64,000 bases of DNA from Govania unica (lineage in GTDB: Bacteria; Pseudomonadota; Alphaproteobacteria; Sphingomonadales; Govanellaceae), in assembly GCF_027920805.1 (NCBI RefSeq), contig NZ_JANWOI010000002.1, positions 186,001 through 250,000 of the forward strand, given 5' to 3'. A program made the translations under genes and the position numbers. Shown here piece by piece: positions 47,202 through 55,796 of this stretch (positions are counted from its first letter, which is position 1; each line of letters starts with the position of its first letter). Below the pieces are notes generated by a model. The model was not told the origin of the DNA. It did no database searches and saw only the letters and a list, made by a program, of their open reading frames with translations.

Positions 47202-47975
47202 TCACCGCCTCGTCGAAATCTCCGTCATCTTCAACTGCGCGGCCATTTGTCGTTCGATGGAGCGCGGGTCGCGGGCGAGGGCGGCGCGGGCGGTGACGGC
47301 CATGAAATCCGTGTCCATCTCGGTGATGTATTTTTCAATGGCGAGGATGCCGGCGCGGCCGATGTCCGTGGGTTTTTCCTTTTGCCCTTTCACATGGGCG
47401 GCCATGCGGGTATCGACCGATCCCACGATCAGCGCGCTCACCTGAGTGCCCTGTTCGGCAAGCTCGGCGCGGATATTGGTGGTGAGCGCATGGGCCGCGA
47501 ATTTCGATGGGCTGTAGCCGCCCATGACCGGAGCCGCGATGATGCCGCCGACCGACAGCACATTGACGATGGCCCCGCCGCCATTGGCTTTCAGTACAGG
47601 TGCGAAGGCGCGGCACATGGACAGCATGCCGAAATAATTGACCTCCATCTCAGCGCGGGCAAAGCTCATGTCCGGCGCACCGATCAGCTGTTGTTGCAGG
47701 AACGCGCCCGCGTTGTTGACGACGATGGAGACATCACCGCAGTCCCGCGCCGCCGCCACCACCTGATCCGTGTTTGTGACATCAAGCGTAATGGGGATGG
47801 CACGGCCGGGGAATTCGTCCGCCAGATGAGCGGCGTCGGCTTTCGTCCGTGCCCCCACATAGACCTTGGTGACACCGGCATCGAGAAACGCCCGCACGAA
47901 ACCTTCGCCGATGCCGCGATTGCCGCCGGTGACGATGGCAACTTGTCCTGCAACTTTCATGACTGTTGTTCCCAT
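47202..47975 (-). CDS. Short-chain dehydrogenase/reductase (SnoaL operon)
   Basis: 257 residues; the start may be 47975 or the ATG at 47960. NAD(P) motif TGGNRGIG, NNAGA, catalytic Ser in VLSVGGII, YSPSK. The C-terminal 50 residues (ERQMAAQLKMTEISTRR end) are longer than in FabG. Last gene of a five-gene operon with SnoaL/LEH-like proteins; 3 bp after the previous stop. It probably acts on the same pathway as the divergent ligase set. Confidence 0.9.
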   Translation of the reverse strand: MGTTVMKVAGQVAIVTGGNRGIGEGFVRAFLDAGVTKVYVGARTKADAAHLADEFPGRAIPITLDVTNTDQVVAAARDCGDVSIVVNNAGAFLQQQLIGAPDMSFARAEMEVNYFGMLSMCRAFAPVLKANGGGAIVNVLSVGGIIAAPVMGGYSPSKFAAHALTTNIRAELAEQGTQVSALIVGSVDTRMAAHVKGQKEKPTDIGRAGILAIEKYITEMDTDFMAVTARAALARDPRSIERQMAAQLKMTEISTRR

Positions 47976-47978
47976 TCT

Positions 47979-48503
47979 TTAAAAGCGACTGTAGGACAGG
48001 TCGGTTTTGTCCTTGGTGCCGCGATGCATGGCTGGATGCGACCAATCGAAATGACCCACGCACCAGCCTTCGTTCGGCTCCATATCGCGGTTCCAGTCGA
48101 AGGATAGTTTGCGGTAAGCGATGCGCCAGACGCCGTCCCGGCGTTCAAAGCTGTCGCAATATCGTCCGCCGGTCAGGGTGTCATAGTCCTTGTCATTCTT
48201 GCGCACGCGGAAAAATGTCAGGACATAGGTTTCAACATAAGCTTTGTCCGCATCGATAAAATCAATATGGGAGCTGGTTATATAATGCGCCATGGGGCCG
48301 CTTGTTTGCAGGCGGGGAATGGCGGCTTCGAAATAGCGGTGGGCGAGGCCCTGATAAACGCTGCCATGTTCTTCGATGGCGTCCGTGTGATAACAGGATT
48401 TCAACAGCGCCTCATCAGCGCGATCGACGCCGCGCACATAACGGGCGAGGACATCCTGAATTTCGATACGGTCGGCGAGGGCGGCAAGTCTGCTGTCAGT
48501 CAT
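47979..48503 (-). CDS. SnoaL-like NTF2-fold protein
   Basis: 174 residues of the SnoaL_4 type: IEIQDVLARYVRGVDRADEALLKSCYHTDAIEEHG, a HYITSSHIDFIDADKAYVETYVL strand pair and GGRYCDSFERRDGVWRIAYRKL. The Asp/His positions known to matter in scytalone dehydratase-like relatives (YxxxxD, HxxxS) are present. It may be a dehydratase or isomerase for a ring intermediate; activity not provable here. Confidence 0.8.
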   Translation of the reverse strand: MTDSRLAALADRIEIQDVLARYVRGVDRADEALLKSCYHTDAIEEHGSVYQGLAHRYFEAAIPRLQTSGPMAHYITSSHIDFIDADKAYVETYVLTFFRVRKNDKDYDTLTGGRYCDSFERRDGVWRIAYRKLSFDWNRDMEPNEGWCVGHFDWSHPAMHRGTKDKTDLSYSRF

Positions 48504-48525
48504 GGCGTGATCCTCGAATTTACGG

Positions 48526-49578
48526 TCAGGGTGCGGTCAGATGTTCGCGCCAGTTGGCGATTGGCAATTGATAAAGCCCGGGCGCAGCGGCCACCACATG
48601 GGGAATGGCCTGACTGACGACGGCGGCGGCGGAATATTGTTCGGATTTCGTTTTGGCTGTAGTGTTTTCGGGTTCGTCCAGGTTCATGTCGATGGTGACG
48701 CCCGGCAGGCCGCGAATGGAAACTTTCCAATGTTTGGCATCTTCATAGCCGGGCAGATTTTTGCCCATGACCCAATTGACGGAATGGGTGATAAATCGTT
48801 CGCCGTTGCGGATGCCATGCAGCTGCCAGTTGGTGGCGGCGACGGTGCCTGCCTTGATAATACCGGCCCGCGCCTCGATATCCTCAGGGGCGAGCGTAAC
48901 CTGATGGTCGGCTTCGATGCGGTCCAGCGTGACGCCGAGACGTTCGGCCAGCGCGCCCACCGGTTGCCTGTACATATCCGTGAACAGGCGTGCGAGCTTG
49001 CCGTCCTTCAAATCGATGCTTGCGGGGTCTGATCCCATGCCCATGACACCGAATACATAATCCGGGTTGGGCATGCCGAGGCAGTCGAACACCTCACGGC
49101 AATAGATACTGTCGATATCGAGACAAAGACCGCTGGCCATGGCCGCTACACGTTCGGCGATAAAGCCCGGATTGATGCCCGCGCCAACCAGCGTGACGCC
49201 GCCTTTTTTGGCGCTGGCTTCAAGTTTTGCGGCATAGGCCGGGCTGATGCTTGCCGGGTGGAAATAGTTATTGAGCGCGATGACATTCTTGCCGGATTCC
49301 AGAAGTCGGCAGACATCTTCATCATGGGCGTCATAAGGAAAACGCAGCAGCGGGCAATGGATCACCACATCGGCATCAAGCGCAAGAATATCGTCGATGG
49401 ATTTGGTGGCAAATACGCCGGTCGGATCGCGACGGGCGATGTCGCCGGCGTCGCGTCCGGCCTTGCTGTCGCTATAGACATAAAGACCGGCAAGTTCGAG
49501 GTCAGGATGATCGATGACGGCGCGCAGGCACGATTTTCCCATCGCCCCCGTCGCCCATTGTACGACACGGTAGGTCAT
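48526..49578 (-). CDS. DAP dehydrogenase/dihydrodipicolinate reductase-like Rossmann protein
   Basis: 350 residues. The N-terminal Rossmann segment (YRVVQWATGAMGKSCLRAVI) and the layout match the family annotated as 2,4-diaminopentanoate dehydrogenase-like or dihydrodipicolinate reductase N-terminal. Members are frequent in actinobacterial and sphingomonad catabolic clusters, where their substrates are not amino acids. VVIHCPLLRFPYDAHDEDVCRLLESGKNVI and GAGINPGF are conserved-looking. Role here unknown; a redox step on a CoA ester or carbonyl is a guess. Confidence 0.75.
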   Translation of the reverse strand: MTYRVVQWATGAMGKSCLRAVIDHPDLELAGLYVYSDSKAGRDAGDIARRDPTGVFATKSIDDILALDADVVIHCPLLRFPYDAHDEDVCRLLESGKNVIALNNYFHPASISPAYAAKLEASAKKGGVTLVGAGINPGFIAERVAAMASGLCLDIDSIYCREVFDCLGMPNPDYVFGVMGMGSDPASIDLKDGKLARLFTDMYRQPVGALAERLGVTLDRIEADHQVTLAPEDIEARAGIIKAGTVAATNWQLHGIRNGERFITHSVNWVMGKNLPGYEDAKHWKVSIRGLPGVTIDMNLDEPENTTAKTKSEQYSAAAVVSQAIPHVVAAAPGLYQLPIANWREHLTAP

Positions 49579-49614
49579 GGCGGACTCCCGATTTTACAAA
49601 TTCAAAATGGGTGA

Positions 49615-49965
49615 TTACATCTCGAAATAATCGCGCCAGCGCGTGATTTTTCCGTTTTCGAATTCATAAATTCCCATATAGGGATGGGCCACTTTCAGAC
49701 CGCTGTCCTTGATCACATATTCCTCGTAACCTTCCACAAGGAGCTTGTCGCCGTTTTCGGCATGACGATCGACGCGCCAGATCACATCGGTCATGGTGCC
49801 CCAATATTTATTGAGGAATTTTTCCACCCATTCGGTGCCGATGAGCGGACGCGAGCCGACGTGATAATGATATTCCACATCAGGTGCGAGATAGCTCAGG
49901 AAGGTTTCTTTGTCGCGGCGGATATTCGCATCCATGAGCGCGAGGACGGTATCAATATGAGCCAT
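49615..49965 (-). CDS. LEH/SnoaL-fold small protein (tandem copy 1)
   Basis: 116 residues from the ATG at 49965 (GGGGAG upstream). Limonene-1,2-epoxide hydrolase/SnoaL-like fold: DTVLALMDANIRRDKETFLSYLAPDVEYHYHVGSRPLIG, then a W/R/D motif (DVIWRVDRHAENGDKLLVEG) and FENGKITRWRDYFE. It is paralogous to the gene just upstream. The WRDYFE ending is shared with LEH and many KSI-like enzymes. Confidence 0.8.
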   Translation of the reverse strand: MAHIDTVLALMDANIRRDKETFLSYLAPDVEYHYHVGSRPLIGTEWVEKFLNKYWGTMTDVIWRVDRHAENGDKLLVEGYEEYVIKDSGLKVAHPYMGIYEFENGKITRWRDYFEM

Positions 49966-49979
49966 GCTGGTTACTCCCC

Positions 49980-50375
49980 TCACGATGCCTTGGGCGTTGC
50001 GTCTACGGGCGGCTTCAGATTTGATGCTTCGTAATAATCGCGCAGCTTGGCGATTTTGCCGTCGCGGAATTCAAACGCCTGCATGAAGGGTTGGTTGATC
50101 ATGCGGTCATATTTTTTGTCATGAATGACTTCGAGGCCTTCAGCCAATAGGAGGTCGCCATTCTCGGCGTAATTCTTGACCTCCCACTGGGTTTGTTCAT
50201 AGCTCGCGGTATAGTTGTTCAGGAACTTGCGCATTTTTTCTTTGCCGACAAGCGGCTTGGTGCCCATATGCCAATAATATTCGATATCATCGGTGAGGCA
50301 GTCGAGAAAGGCGTCGAAATCCTTACGGCGGGAACTGTCGATCAGACGATACATGGTATCGAGATTCTTGCTCAT
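49980..50375 (-). CDS. LEH/SnoaL-fold small protein (tandem copy 2)
   Basis: 131 residues from the ATG at 50375, with AAGGAGG 6 bases upstream. It shares the arrangement YYWHMGTKPLVGKE, NYAENGDLLLAEGLE and FRDGKIAKLRDYYE with copy 1, so they are tandem duplicates, possibly forming a heterodimer. First gene of the minus-strand operon that ends with the SDR at 47202. Confidence 0.8.
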   Translation of the reverse strand: MSKNLDTMYRLIDSSRRKDFDAFLDCLTDDIEYYWHMGTKPLVGKEKMRKFLNNYTASYEQTQWEVKNYAENGDLLLAEGLEVIHDKKYDRMINQPFMQAFEFRDGKIAKLRDYYEASNLKPPVDATPKAS

Positions 50376-50427
50376 GGCAGCCTCCTTATTTTTCTTTGAT
50401 AGGGGCGAGTCTATGTCAAAGAGTATT

Positions 50428-50488
50428 ATTATGCAACTTACATAATGAGACAATTCCAGCTATCATCCGCAAATCTCATTAACTTGCA
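50428..50488. promoter_or_regulatory. Divergent promoter with two TGYAAGTY elements
   Basis: A palindrome ATTATG-N7-CATAAT (50428-50446) contains TGTAAGTT on the minus strand. CTCATTAACTTGCA (50475-50488) carries TGCAAGTT on the minus strand. CTTACA (50437) and TATCAT (50461-50466) may be the plus-strand promoter, placing the second element just past the -10; CATTAT is a possible -10 for the minus-strand operon. Confidence 0.55.
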
Positions 50489-50520
50489 AAATAAAATCTT
50501 TTGAGTGGGAGGTGACGGGT

Positions 50521-52353
50521 ATGGACGCGGAGATGACAAAATCTGTGGCGCCAAATGGTTGGCAGACGGCACCGTTTCGCCCGGTGCGGTTTCCGGACGT
50601 TGGCCTTCATATTGAACAGCGCGCCGACGGCACACAGATCCTGTCCGCCAAGATGCCGCTTGGGGATTTTGAGCCGGGGGTGATTCGGAGCTTCTTCGCT
50701 CATGCGGCGGCTGAGCCGGATCGCATCTGGATCGCGCGGCGGACGGGGCCCGGCGGTGCCTGGCAGACCCTCACATTCGGCGCGGCGCGGGACAGGATCC
50801 GTGCTGTTGCGGCCTGGCTTGGGGCGTCGAATTTGCCCCCGGGGCGTCCTGTTCTGATCCTGTCCGGCAATGGATTCGCCCATGCCTTGATGCTGTTCGG
50901 GGCCATGGCGGCGGGTGTTCCCGTCTGTTCGGTCAGCCCCAATTATGCCCTGCTGGGCGGCGGCTCCGAGGGCGGCAATTACGCCCGGTTGCGCTATGTG
51001 GTCGATCTCGTCAAACCCGCCGTGCTGTTCGCGGAGGAGGGCGGGGCTTATGCCGCTGCAATCGCCGCCGTGCGTGCCCCCGACATGCATGTGGTGAGCG
51101 CTGCGCCCGCCGCTTACGATGGCGGGGCCGAGGATTTTTCTGTCATCTCCACAGCGGCCGTCCCGCCGGATGTGAGCCCTGTCTATGATCCGGACGCGCC
51201 TGCGCGCTATATGCTGACGTCCGGGTCGTCGGGGCGTCCGAAGGCTGTCATTCACACCGAACGCATGATTGCCGCGAATATCAATCAGACCCATCGTGTC
51301 ATGGGCGATGGGTTCGGTTGGGAACGTTCCATCCTCGACTGGCTGCCCTGGCATCATGCCTCTGGCTCGACAACCTTGATGGCCACGGCCTATCTCGGCA
51401 GCACGCTTTACATGGATGACGGCAAGCCGACGCCTGAACATTTCGCCCAATCCATCGCCAATCTGCGGGACATTCCCGTGCGATATTATGCGACCATGCC
51501 TGCGGGCTTTGCCATGCTGGCCGATGCGCTTGAGGCGGATGCCGCGTTGCGCCAGACCTTCTACAGTGAGCTGCGCACGCTCATGTTCGGCGGTGCGGGA
51601 TTACCGCAGCCGCTCTATGATCGCATCCAGAAAATGGCGGTCGAAACCATCGGCCAACGCATCATTTTCGTGTCGGGATTCGGCTCAACCGAAAGCACAT
51701 CCGGTTGCATGATGACCTGGTTTCCGTCGGACCGGGTGGGCATCGGCCTGCCGCTCCCGGGCACAGTTTTGAAACTGGTGCCCGATCCGGCACGGGATGG
51801 CATTTATGATATTCGCCTGAAAGGCCCCATGATCACGCCCGGTTATCTCGACGATCCCGCGCGCAACGCCGAAGCCTTCGATGACGAAGGGTTTTATTGC
51901 ATGGGCGATCTCGGTCGCTTTCATGATTCGGCGCGGCCGGAGCTTGGCCTTGCCTTTGCCGGACGGCGGTCGGATCAGTTCAAGCTCGGGAATGGCACCT
52001 TTGTGGCAGGCGGTCATCTGCGCGCCGAATTGATGAAGCGGCTTGATCCCCATGTGCTGGATCTGGTGATCTGCGGCGATGGCCATGATTATCTGGCGCT
52101 GATGATCTGGTTGCGCGGCGCGGGCTGTGCCGAGGAAATCACCCGTCGTCTCGCCGACTATAACCGGGACAATCCGGGGCAAAGCACAGTGATCCGGCGT
52201 TTTCTGCTGCTGACGGAACCTCCCTCGGCGGCCGGGCATGAGATTTCCGATAAGGGCTCCATCAATCGCGCCGTGGTGATGGAGCGCCGGGTGGCCGATC
52301 TGGCCCGGTTGTATGCGGCGGTGCCAGACGGGGCGGTGGTCTCCGTTAAATAA
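50521..52353 (+). CDS. AMP-forming acyl-CoA ligase, feruloyl-CoA synthetase-like (2 of 3)
   Basis: 610 residues from the ATG at 50521 (GGGAGG 8 bases before); a GTG at 50512 overlaps that site. Length and sequence (APFRPVRFPDVGLHIEQRADGTQIL at the start, YMLTSGSSGRPKAVIHTERM loop, SGFGSTESTS, KLGNGTFVAGGHLRAEL) fit the feruloyl-CoA synthetase branch, which activates bulky aryl- or cyclic-propenoic acids. The C-terminal Lys-loop reads ISDKGSINRAVV. It heads the operon with a flavoprotein and an intact thiolase. Confidence 0.9.
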   Translation: MDAEMTKSVAPNGWQTAPFRPVRFPDVGLHIEQRADGTQILSAKMPLGDFEPGVIRSFFAHAAAEPDRIWIARRTGPGGAWQTLTFGAARDRIRAVAAWLGASNLPPGRPVLILSGNGFAHALMLFGAMAAGVPVCSVSPNYALLGGGSEGGNYARLRYVVDLVKPAVLFAEEGGAYAAAIAAVRAPDMHVVSAAPAAYDGGAEDFSVISTAAVPPDVSPVYDPDAPARYMLTSGSSGRPKAVIHTERMIAANINQTHRVMGDGFGWERSILDWLPWHHASGSTTLMATAYLGSTLYMDDGKPTPEHFAQSIANLRDIPVRYYATMPAGFAMLADALEADAALRQTFYSELRTLMFGGAGLPQPLYDRIQKMAVETIGQRIIFVSGFGSTESTSGCMMTWFPSDRVGIGLPLPGTVLKLVPDPARDGIYDIRLKGPMITPGYLDDPARNAEAFDDEGFYCMGDLGRFHDSARPELGLAFAGRRSDQFKLGNGTFVAGGHLRAELMKRLDPHVLDLVICGDGHDYLALMIWLRGAGCAEEITRRLADYNRDNPGQSTVIRRFLLLTEPPSAAGHEISDKGSINRAVVMERRVADLARLYAAVPDGAVVSVK

Positions 52354-52377
52354 TCTCAAAAAGAAAGCTGAGGAAGC

Positions 52378-52426
52378 TTGACAGGGGTGGTCCTGAAAAA
52401 TTAAGTTCAAGAATGCAAGTTATAAA
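52378..52426 (+). promoter_or_regulatory. Internal promoter with TGYAAGTY element before the NMO-like gene
   Basis: TTGACA (52378-52383) and TTAAGT (52401-52406) are 17 bases apart. TGCAAGTTATAAA (52414-52426) follows at the expected start site, as in the promoter at 45205. Confidence 0.6.
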
Positions 52427-52453
52427 TCTTCATTCAGTTCAAGGAGGCTGCAT

Positions 52454-53386
52454 ATGGTCATGGCTCGCACGGCTTTGTCGGCAGAGATCACAAGCAAATT
52501 GCGGCTTCCGGCCATCGCGGCCCCTATGTTTCTGGTTTCCGGCCCGGAAATGGTGCTCGAATCCTGCAAGGCGGGGATTATCGGGTCCTTTCCGGCCAAT
52601 AACGCGCGCACGATCGAACAGCTTGAAGACTGGCTGATCCGCATCAGCGAGACGGCGGAGCAGGCGGGCCTCCCCTGGGCGGTCAATCTCATCATGCATC
52701 GGAGCTATGCCCGGCATGAGGAAGAGCTGGCGCTTGTTATGAAATACAAGCCGCCGCTCGTGATCACCGCGCTTGGCAGCCCCAAGGATATTGTCGAGCC
52801 CATTCACAGTTATGGTGGTCTGGTGCTCGCGGACGTCAATTCGATCGAATTCGCGAAAAAGGCGGCGTCGACGGGCGTTGACGGACTTGTGCTCGTAAGT
52901 TCGGGCGCGGGTGGCCATACCGGGCAGATTTCCGGGTTCGCCTTTGTCCCGGCGGTGCGCGAATTTTTCGACGGCATCATCGTACTTGGCGGGGCCATCG
53001 GCACCGGGCAGGCGGTGCGGGCGGCGGAACTGCTTGGGGCCGATTTCGCCTATCTCGGCACGCGGCTGATCGGTTCGTCGGAAAGCATGGCCGAAGACGG
53101 TTATAAACAGATGCTGATTGACGCCTCGGCGGACGATATCGTGCTGTCGGCAGCCCTGACTGGCGTTCCGGCCAATTGGTTGAAAGCCAGCATCATCGCC
53201 GCCGGTCTCGACCCCAAGGAACTGGGCGAAAAGCGCGCCATTGATTTCGGCCGCCCCGAGGACGCCGACAAAAAGAAATGGCGCGATATCTGGTCGGCGG
53301 GCCATGGCGTCGGCTCGGTTCAGGACGTCGAACCCATCAAAGCGATCATTGACAAAATGGTCGGCGAGTATGAGGCTTGCATATAA
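52454..53386 (+). CDS. Nitronate monooxygenase family flavoprotein (1 of 2)
   Basis: 310 residues, AAGGAGG 6 bases upstream. TIM-barrel FMN protein: LPAIAAPMFLVSG at the N-terminus, GLVLVSSGAGGHTG with the conserved His, IIVLGGAIGTGQ, and GADFAYLGTRLIG phosphate loop. Members range from true nitronate oxidases to IpdC-like proteins that act on steroid-ring CoA intermediates in actinobacteria. Position between a CoA ligase and a thiolase favours a CoA-thioester substrate over nitronates. Confidence 0.9.
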   Translation: MVMARTALSAEITSKLRLPAIAAPMFLVSGPEMVLESCKAGIIGSFPANNARTIEQLEDWLIRISETAEQAGLPWAVNLIMHRSYARHEEELALVMKYKPPLVITALGSPKDIVEPIHSYGGLVLADVNSIEFAKKAASTGVDGLVLVSSGAGGHTGQISGFAFVPAVREFFDGIIVLGGAIGTGQAVRAAELLGADFAYLGTRLIGSSESMAEDGYKQMLIDASADDIVLSAALTGVPANWLKASIIAAGLDPKELGEKRAIDFGRPEDADKKKWRDIWSAGHGVGSVQDVEPIKAIIDKMVGEYEACI

Positions 53387-53433
53387 ATCCTTACCAGCCC
53401 ATGAGGGCGTGACGCGCGGAGAGGACGGCGGAT

Positions 53434-54663
53434 ATGACCGAGATCTATATTCTGGGTGGCGCACAGACGGATTTTGCCCGTAACTATATGCGCAGCAACA
53501 AAGAAATCTTCGACATGTTCGCCGAGGTGGTGGAAGACGGTCTGGCCGCCACCGGCCTTGAGCCGTCTGAGATCGAAGTCGGCCATGTGGGCAATTTCGT
53601 GGCTGATCTCTTTACCGGACAGGGCCAGATCGGCGGCTTTTTCGGCCATGTGCATCCGGATTTCATCGGCATGCCATCCGGTCGTCATGAGGCGGCCTGT
53701 GCTTCGGGCTCCATTGCCGCCCTGTCGGCCATGGCGGATATCGAGGCCGGACGTTATGGCCTCGCCTGTGTGGTCGGGCTTGAATATATGCGCAATGTGC
53801 CGGGAGATAAGGCGGCCGAATATCTCGGCGCCGCCGCCTGGATCGGGCATGAGGGCGCAGGCGTTCGTTATCTCTGGCCATCCATGTTCAGCCGCATCGC
53901 CGAGGAATATAACAGCCGCTATGGCCTGAAGCGCGAGCATCTGCGGCGTATTTCCGAAATCAATTTCGCCAATGCCAAGAACAATCCGCTGGCTCAGACG
54001 CGCGGCTGGAACTTTACGGACGACAGCTTCGGGGAGGATAACACCGCCAATCCGGTGATCGAAGGCTGGATGCGCAAAAGCGATTGCGGTCAGGTCACCG
54101 ATGGCGCGGCGGTGGTCTTCCTTGCCAATCGTGAGGTGGCCGAGGCCTACGCCAAAAAACGCAATCTGGCGCTTGAGGATCTGCCGCGCATCAAGGGCTG
54201 GGGCCATACCTCGGCGCAGTTGCAGCTTGAAGACAAGTTCCGCTATGGCGAACCCGGCGGCTATATGTTCCCGACCATCCGCAAGGCCATTACGGACGCC
54301 TACAGGCGGGCCGGGATCAGCTCCCCAGATCAACTCGACGCTATCGAGCTTCATGATTGCTTCTCCATGACCGAATATATGCTGATCGAGCATTTCGGCC
54401 TGGCCAACCCCGGGGAAGCCTGGAAAGTGATCGAAGCCGGGGACATCGCCATGGGCGGCCGCATTCCGATCAACCCAAGCGGCGGGCTTATCGGCCTCGG
54501 CCATCCGGTGGGAGCGACGGGGGTGCGGATCCTCCTTGATGCCTATCGTCAGGTGACTGGAACCGCGGGCGATTATCAGGTCGAAGGGGCGAAAAACATC
54601 GGCACCTTCAATGTCGGCGGCAGCGGCACCACCAGCGTGAGTTTTGTTGTCGGCCGCGACTGA
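53434..54663 (+). CDS. Thiolase, lipid-transfer/SCP2-type, with intact active site
   Basis: 409 residues. The nucleophile Cys89 lies in AACASGS, the His in GLGHPVGATG, and the family asparagine/histidine segment is HDCFSMTEY. It therefore can do thiolytic cleavage of a 3-ketoacyl-CoA, unlike the thiolase-fold gene at 42215. Last gene of the ligase, NMO, thiolase operon; 47 bp after NMO, then a strong terminator. Confidence 0.92.
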   Translation: MTEIYILGGAQTDFARNYMRSNKEIFDMFAEVVEDGLAATGLEPSEIEVGHVGNFVADLFTGQGQIGGFFGHVHPDFIGMPSGRHEAACASGSIAALSAMADIEAGRYGLACVVGLEYMRNVPGDKAAEYLGAAAWIGHEGAGVRYLWPSMFSRIAEEYNSRYGLKREHLRRISEINFANAKNNPLAQTRGWNFTDDSFGEDNTANPVIEGWMRKSDCGQVTDGAAVVFLANREVAEAYAKKRNLALEDLPRIKGWGHTSAQLQLEDKFRYGEPGGYMFPTIRKAITDAYRRAGISSPDQLDAIELHDCFSMTEYMLIEHFGLANPGEAWKVIEAGDIAMGGRIPINPSGGLIGLGHPVGATGVRILLDAYRQVTGTAGDYQVEGAKNIGTFNVGGSGTTSVSFVVGRD

Positions 54664-54684
54664 AGGCTTTCCCTGTGACTTTAG

Positions 54685-54725
54685 ACAAAGCCTCCCCGGG
54701 GTCTCATTCGGGGAGGCTTTGTTTT
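54685..54725 (+). terminator. Terminator of the ligase-NMO-thiolase operon
   Basis: ACAAAGCCTCCCC (54685-54697) pairs perfectly with 54710-54722 and is followed by T bases. Confidence 0.9.
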
Positions 54726-54813
54726 GCAAAAATTACCGTCTCGTGCTATCCGAAACCCCGGTCCAAAATTTGGGATGACCCATACAAAGGGCAGGACGGC
54801 AAGGTTCAAAGGC

Positions 54814-55437
54814 ATGTTGTCGAAGACGGATCAGAGCGGAAAGCGGGACGACGAGCGGGCACCCCCGCGCGTGGACAATCGCCGCGAGCTTTTGATGAGC
54901 GCCGCCGCGCGTCTTTTCGCCAAACATGGCTATGCCGGAACCTCGGTGCGCGATATCGCCGCTGCCGTAGGCATGCTGCCAGGCTCCATGTATTACCATT
55001 TCAAATCCAAGGAAGAACTGCTGCTGACCGTCCATGCCGAGGGCGTCGCGCATATCTATGGCGCTGTGCAGGCCCGGCTTGTGACGGCGGGGGACGAGCC
55101 GTGGGAGCGGCTGCGGGCGGCATCGGTCGCCCATTTGACGGCGGTGCTCGACGGCAGCCATTATTCGATGATCATGACGCCCGAGTTTCACCTCGGCATC
55201 GAAAACGAGCTGCGGCTTCAGGTGGTGGCACAGCGCGACGCCTATGAAACCCTGTTCAAGACCCTGATCGATGCCTTGCCGCTGCCGGATGGCACCAACC
55301 GCGCCTATTTGCGGCTCGGAATTTTCGGCAGCCTCAACTGGGCCATGACATGGTTCCGCCCGGGCGGCGACAGCGCCGAAAAAATCGCCGGGGAAATGAT
55401 CGACCTTTACCGTCGTAAGCTTGACCCCTCCGCCTGA
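54814..55437 (+). CDS. TetR/AcrR family transcriptional regulator
   Basis: 207 residues from the ATG at 54814 (AAGG 9 bases upstream); the frame stays open upstream to 54724 inside the terminator. N-terminal HTH: RRELLMSAAARLFAKHGYAGTSVRDIAAAVGMLPGSMYYHFKSKEELL. The C-terminal ligand domain resembles the TetR_C_33 type seen in fatty acid and aromatic regulators (LNWAMTWFRPGGDSAEKIAGEMIDLYRRKL). It is the best candidate to read the TGYAAGTY elements of the surrounding operons, though that is inference. Confidence 0.92.
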   Translation: MLSKTDQSGKRDDERAPPRVDNRRELLMSAAARLFAKHGYAGTSVRDIAAAVGMLPGSMYYHFKSKEELLLTVHAEGVAHIYGAVQARLVTAGDEPWERLRAASVAHLTAVLDGSHYSMIMTPEFHLGIENELRLQVVAQRDAYETLFKTLIDALPLPDGTNRAYLRLGIFGSLNWAMTWFRPGGDSAEKIAGEMIDLYRRKLDPSA

Positions 55438-55453
55438 GCTCGGGTGAGATCCC

Positions 55454-55731
55454 GCCGTTATCGCGAGCCGCGCAAGCGGCGTGGCGATCCAGCTCTTCTG
55501 GCTCGTTCCTCGGGCGGCGACACTGGATTGCTTCGGCTCCGCCTCGCAATGACGGTTATATGAGAGGGGGCATCGTCCAGATTTCTCAAAATTCACCCCA
55601 CACCGCCGTCATCGCGAGCCGCGCAAGCGGCGTGGCGATCCAGTTCTTCTGGCTCGTTCCCCGGGCGGCGACACTGGATTGCTTCGGCTCCGCCTCGCAA
55701 TGACGGTTATGTGAGAGGGGGCAGCATCCAG
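55454..55731. repeat. Two near-identical 127-bp direct repeats
   Basis: The copies at 55454-55580 and 55605-55731 are 151 bp apart and nearly identical. Each holds the palindromic arms GCGAGCCGCGCAAGCGGCG and TGGATTGCTTCGGCTCCGCC, ending GAGAGGGGGCA. They fill the 359-bp gap between the TetR gene and the next flavoprotein. They belong to the extragenic repeat class of this genome. Confidence 0.85.
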
Positions 55732-55796
55732 ATGTTGAGATCACCTCGATAATCGGTTCTGATGATCACTGACATCAAACATTGAAGGGAACTCTG

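Noticed and set aside
50479-51450. 323-codon open frame on the minus strand
   Set aside because: Antisense to the feruloyl-CoA synthetase-like gene; Arg/His/Gly-rich composition without any family pattern.
53320-54729. 469-codon open frame on the minus strand
   Set aside because: It lies wholly antisense to the flavoprotein end and the intact thiolase gene, whose product has clear family motifs; GC-rich third positions leave long antisense frames open.
55454-55731. Possible CRISPR array
   Set aside because: Only two long (127-bp) copies, internally palindromic and with a 24-bp gap; no short regular repeats or cas genes.
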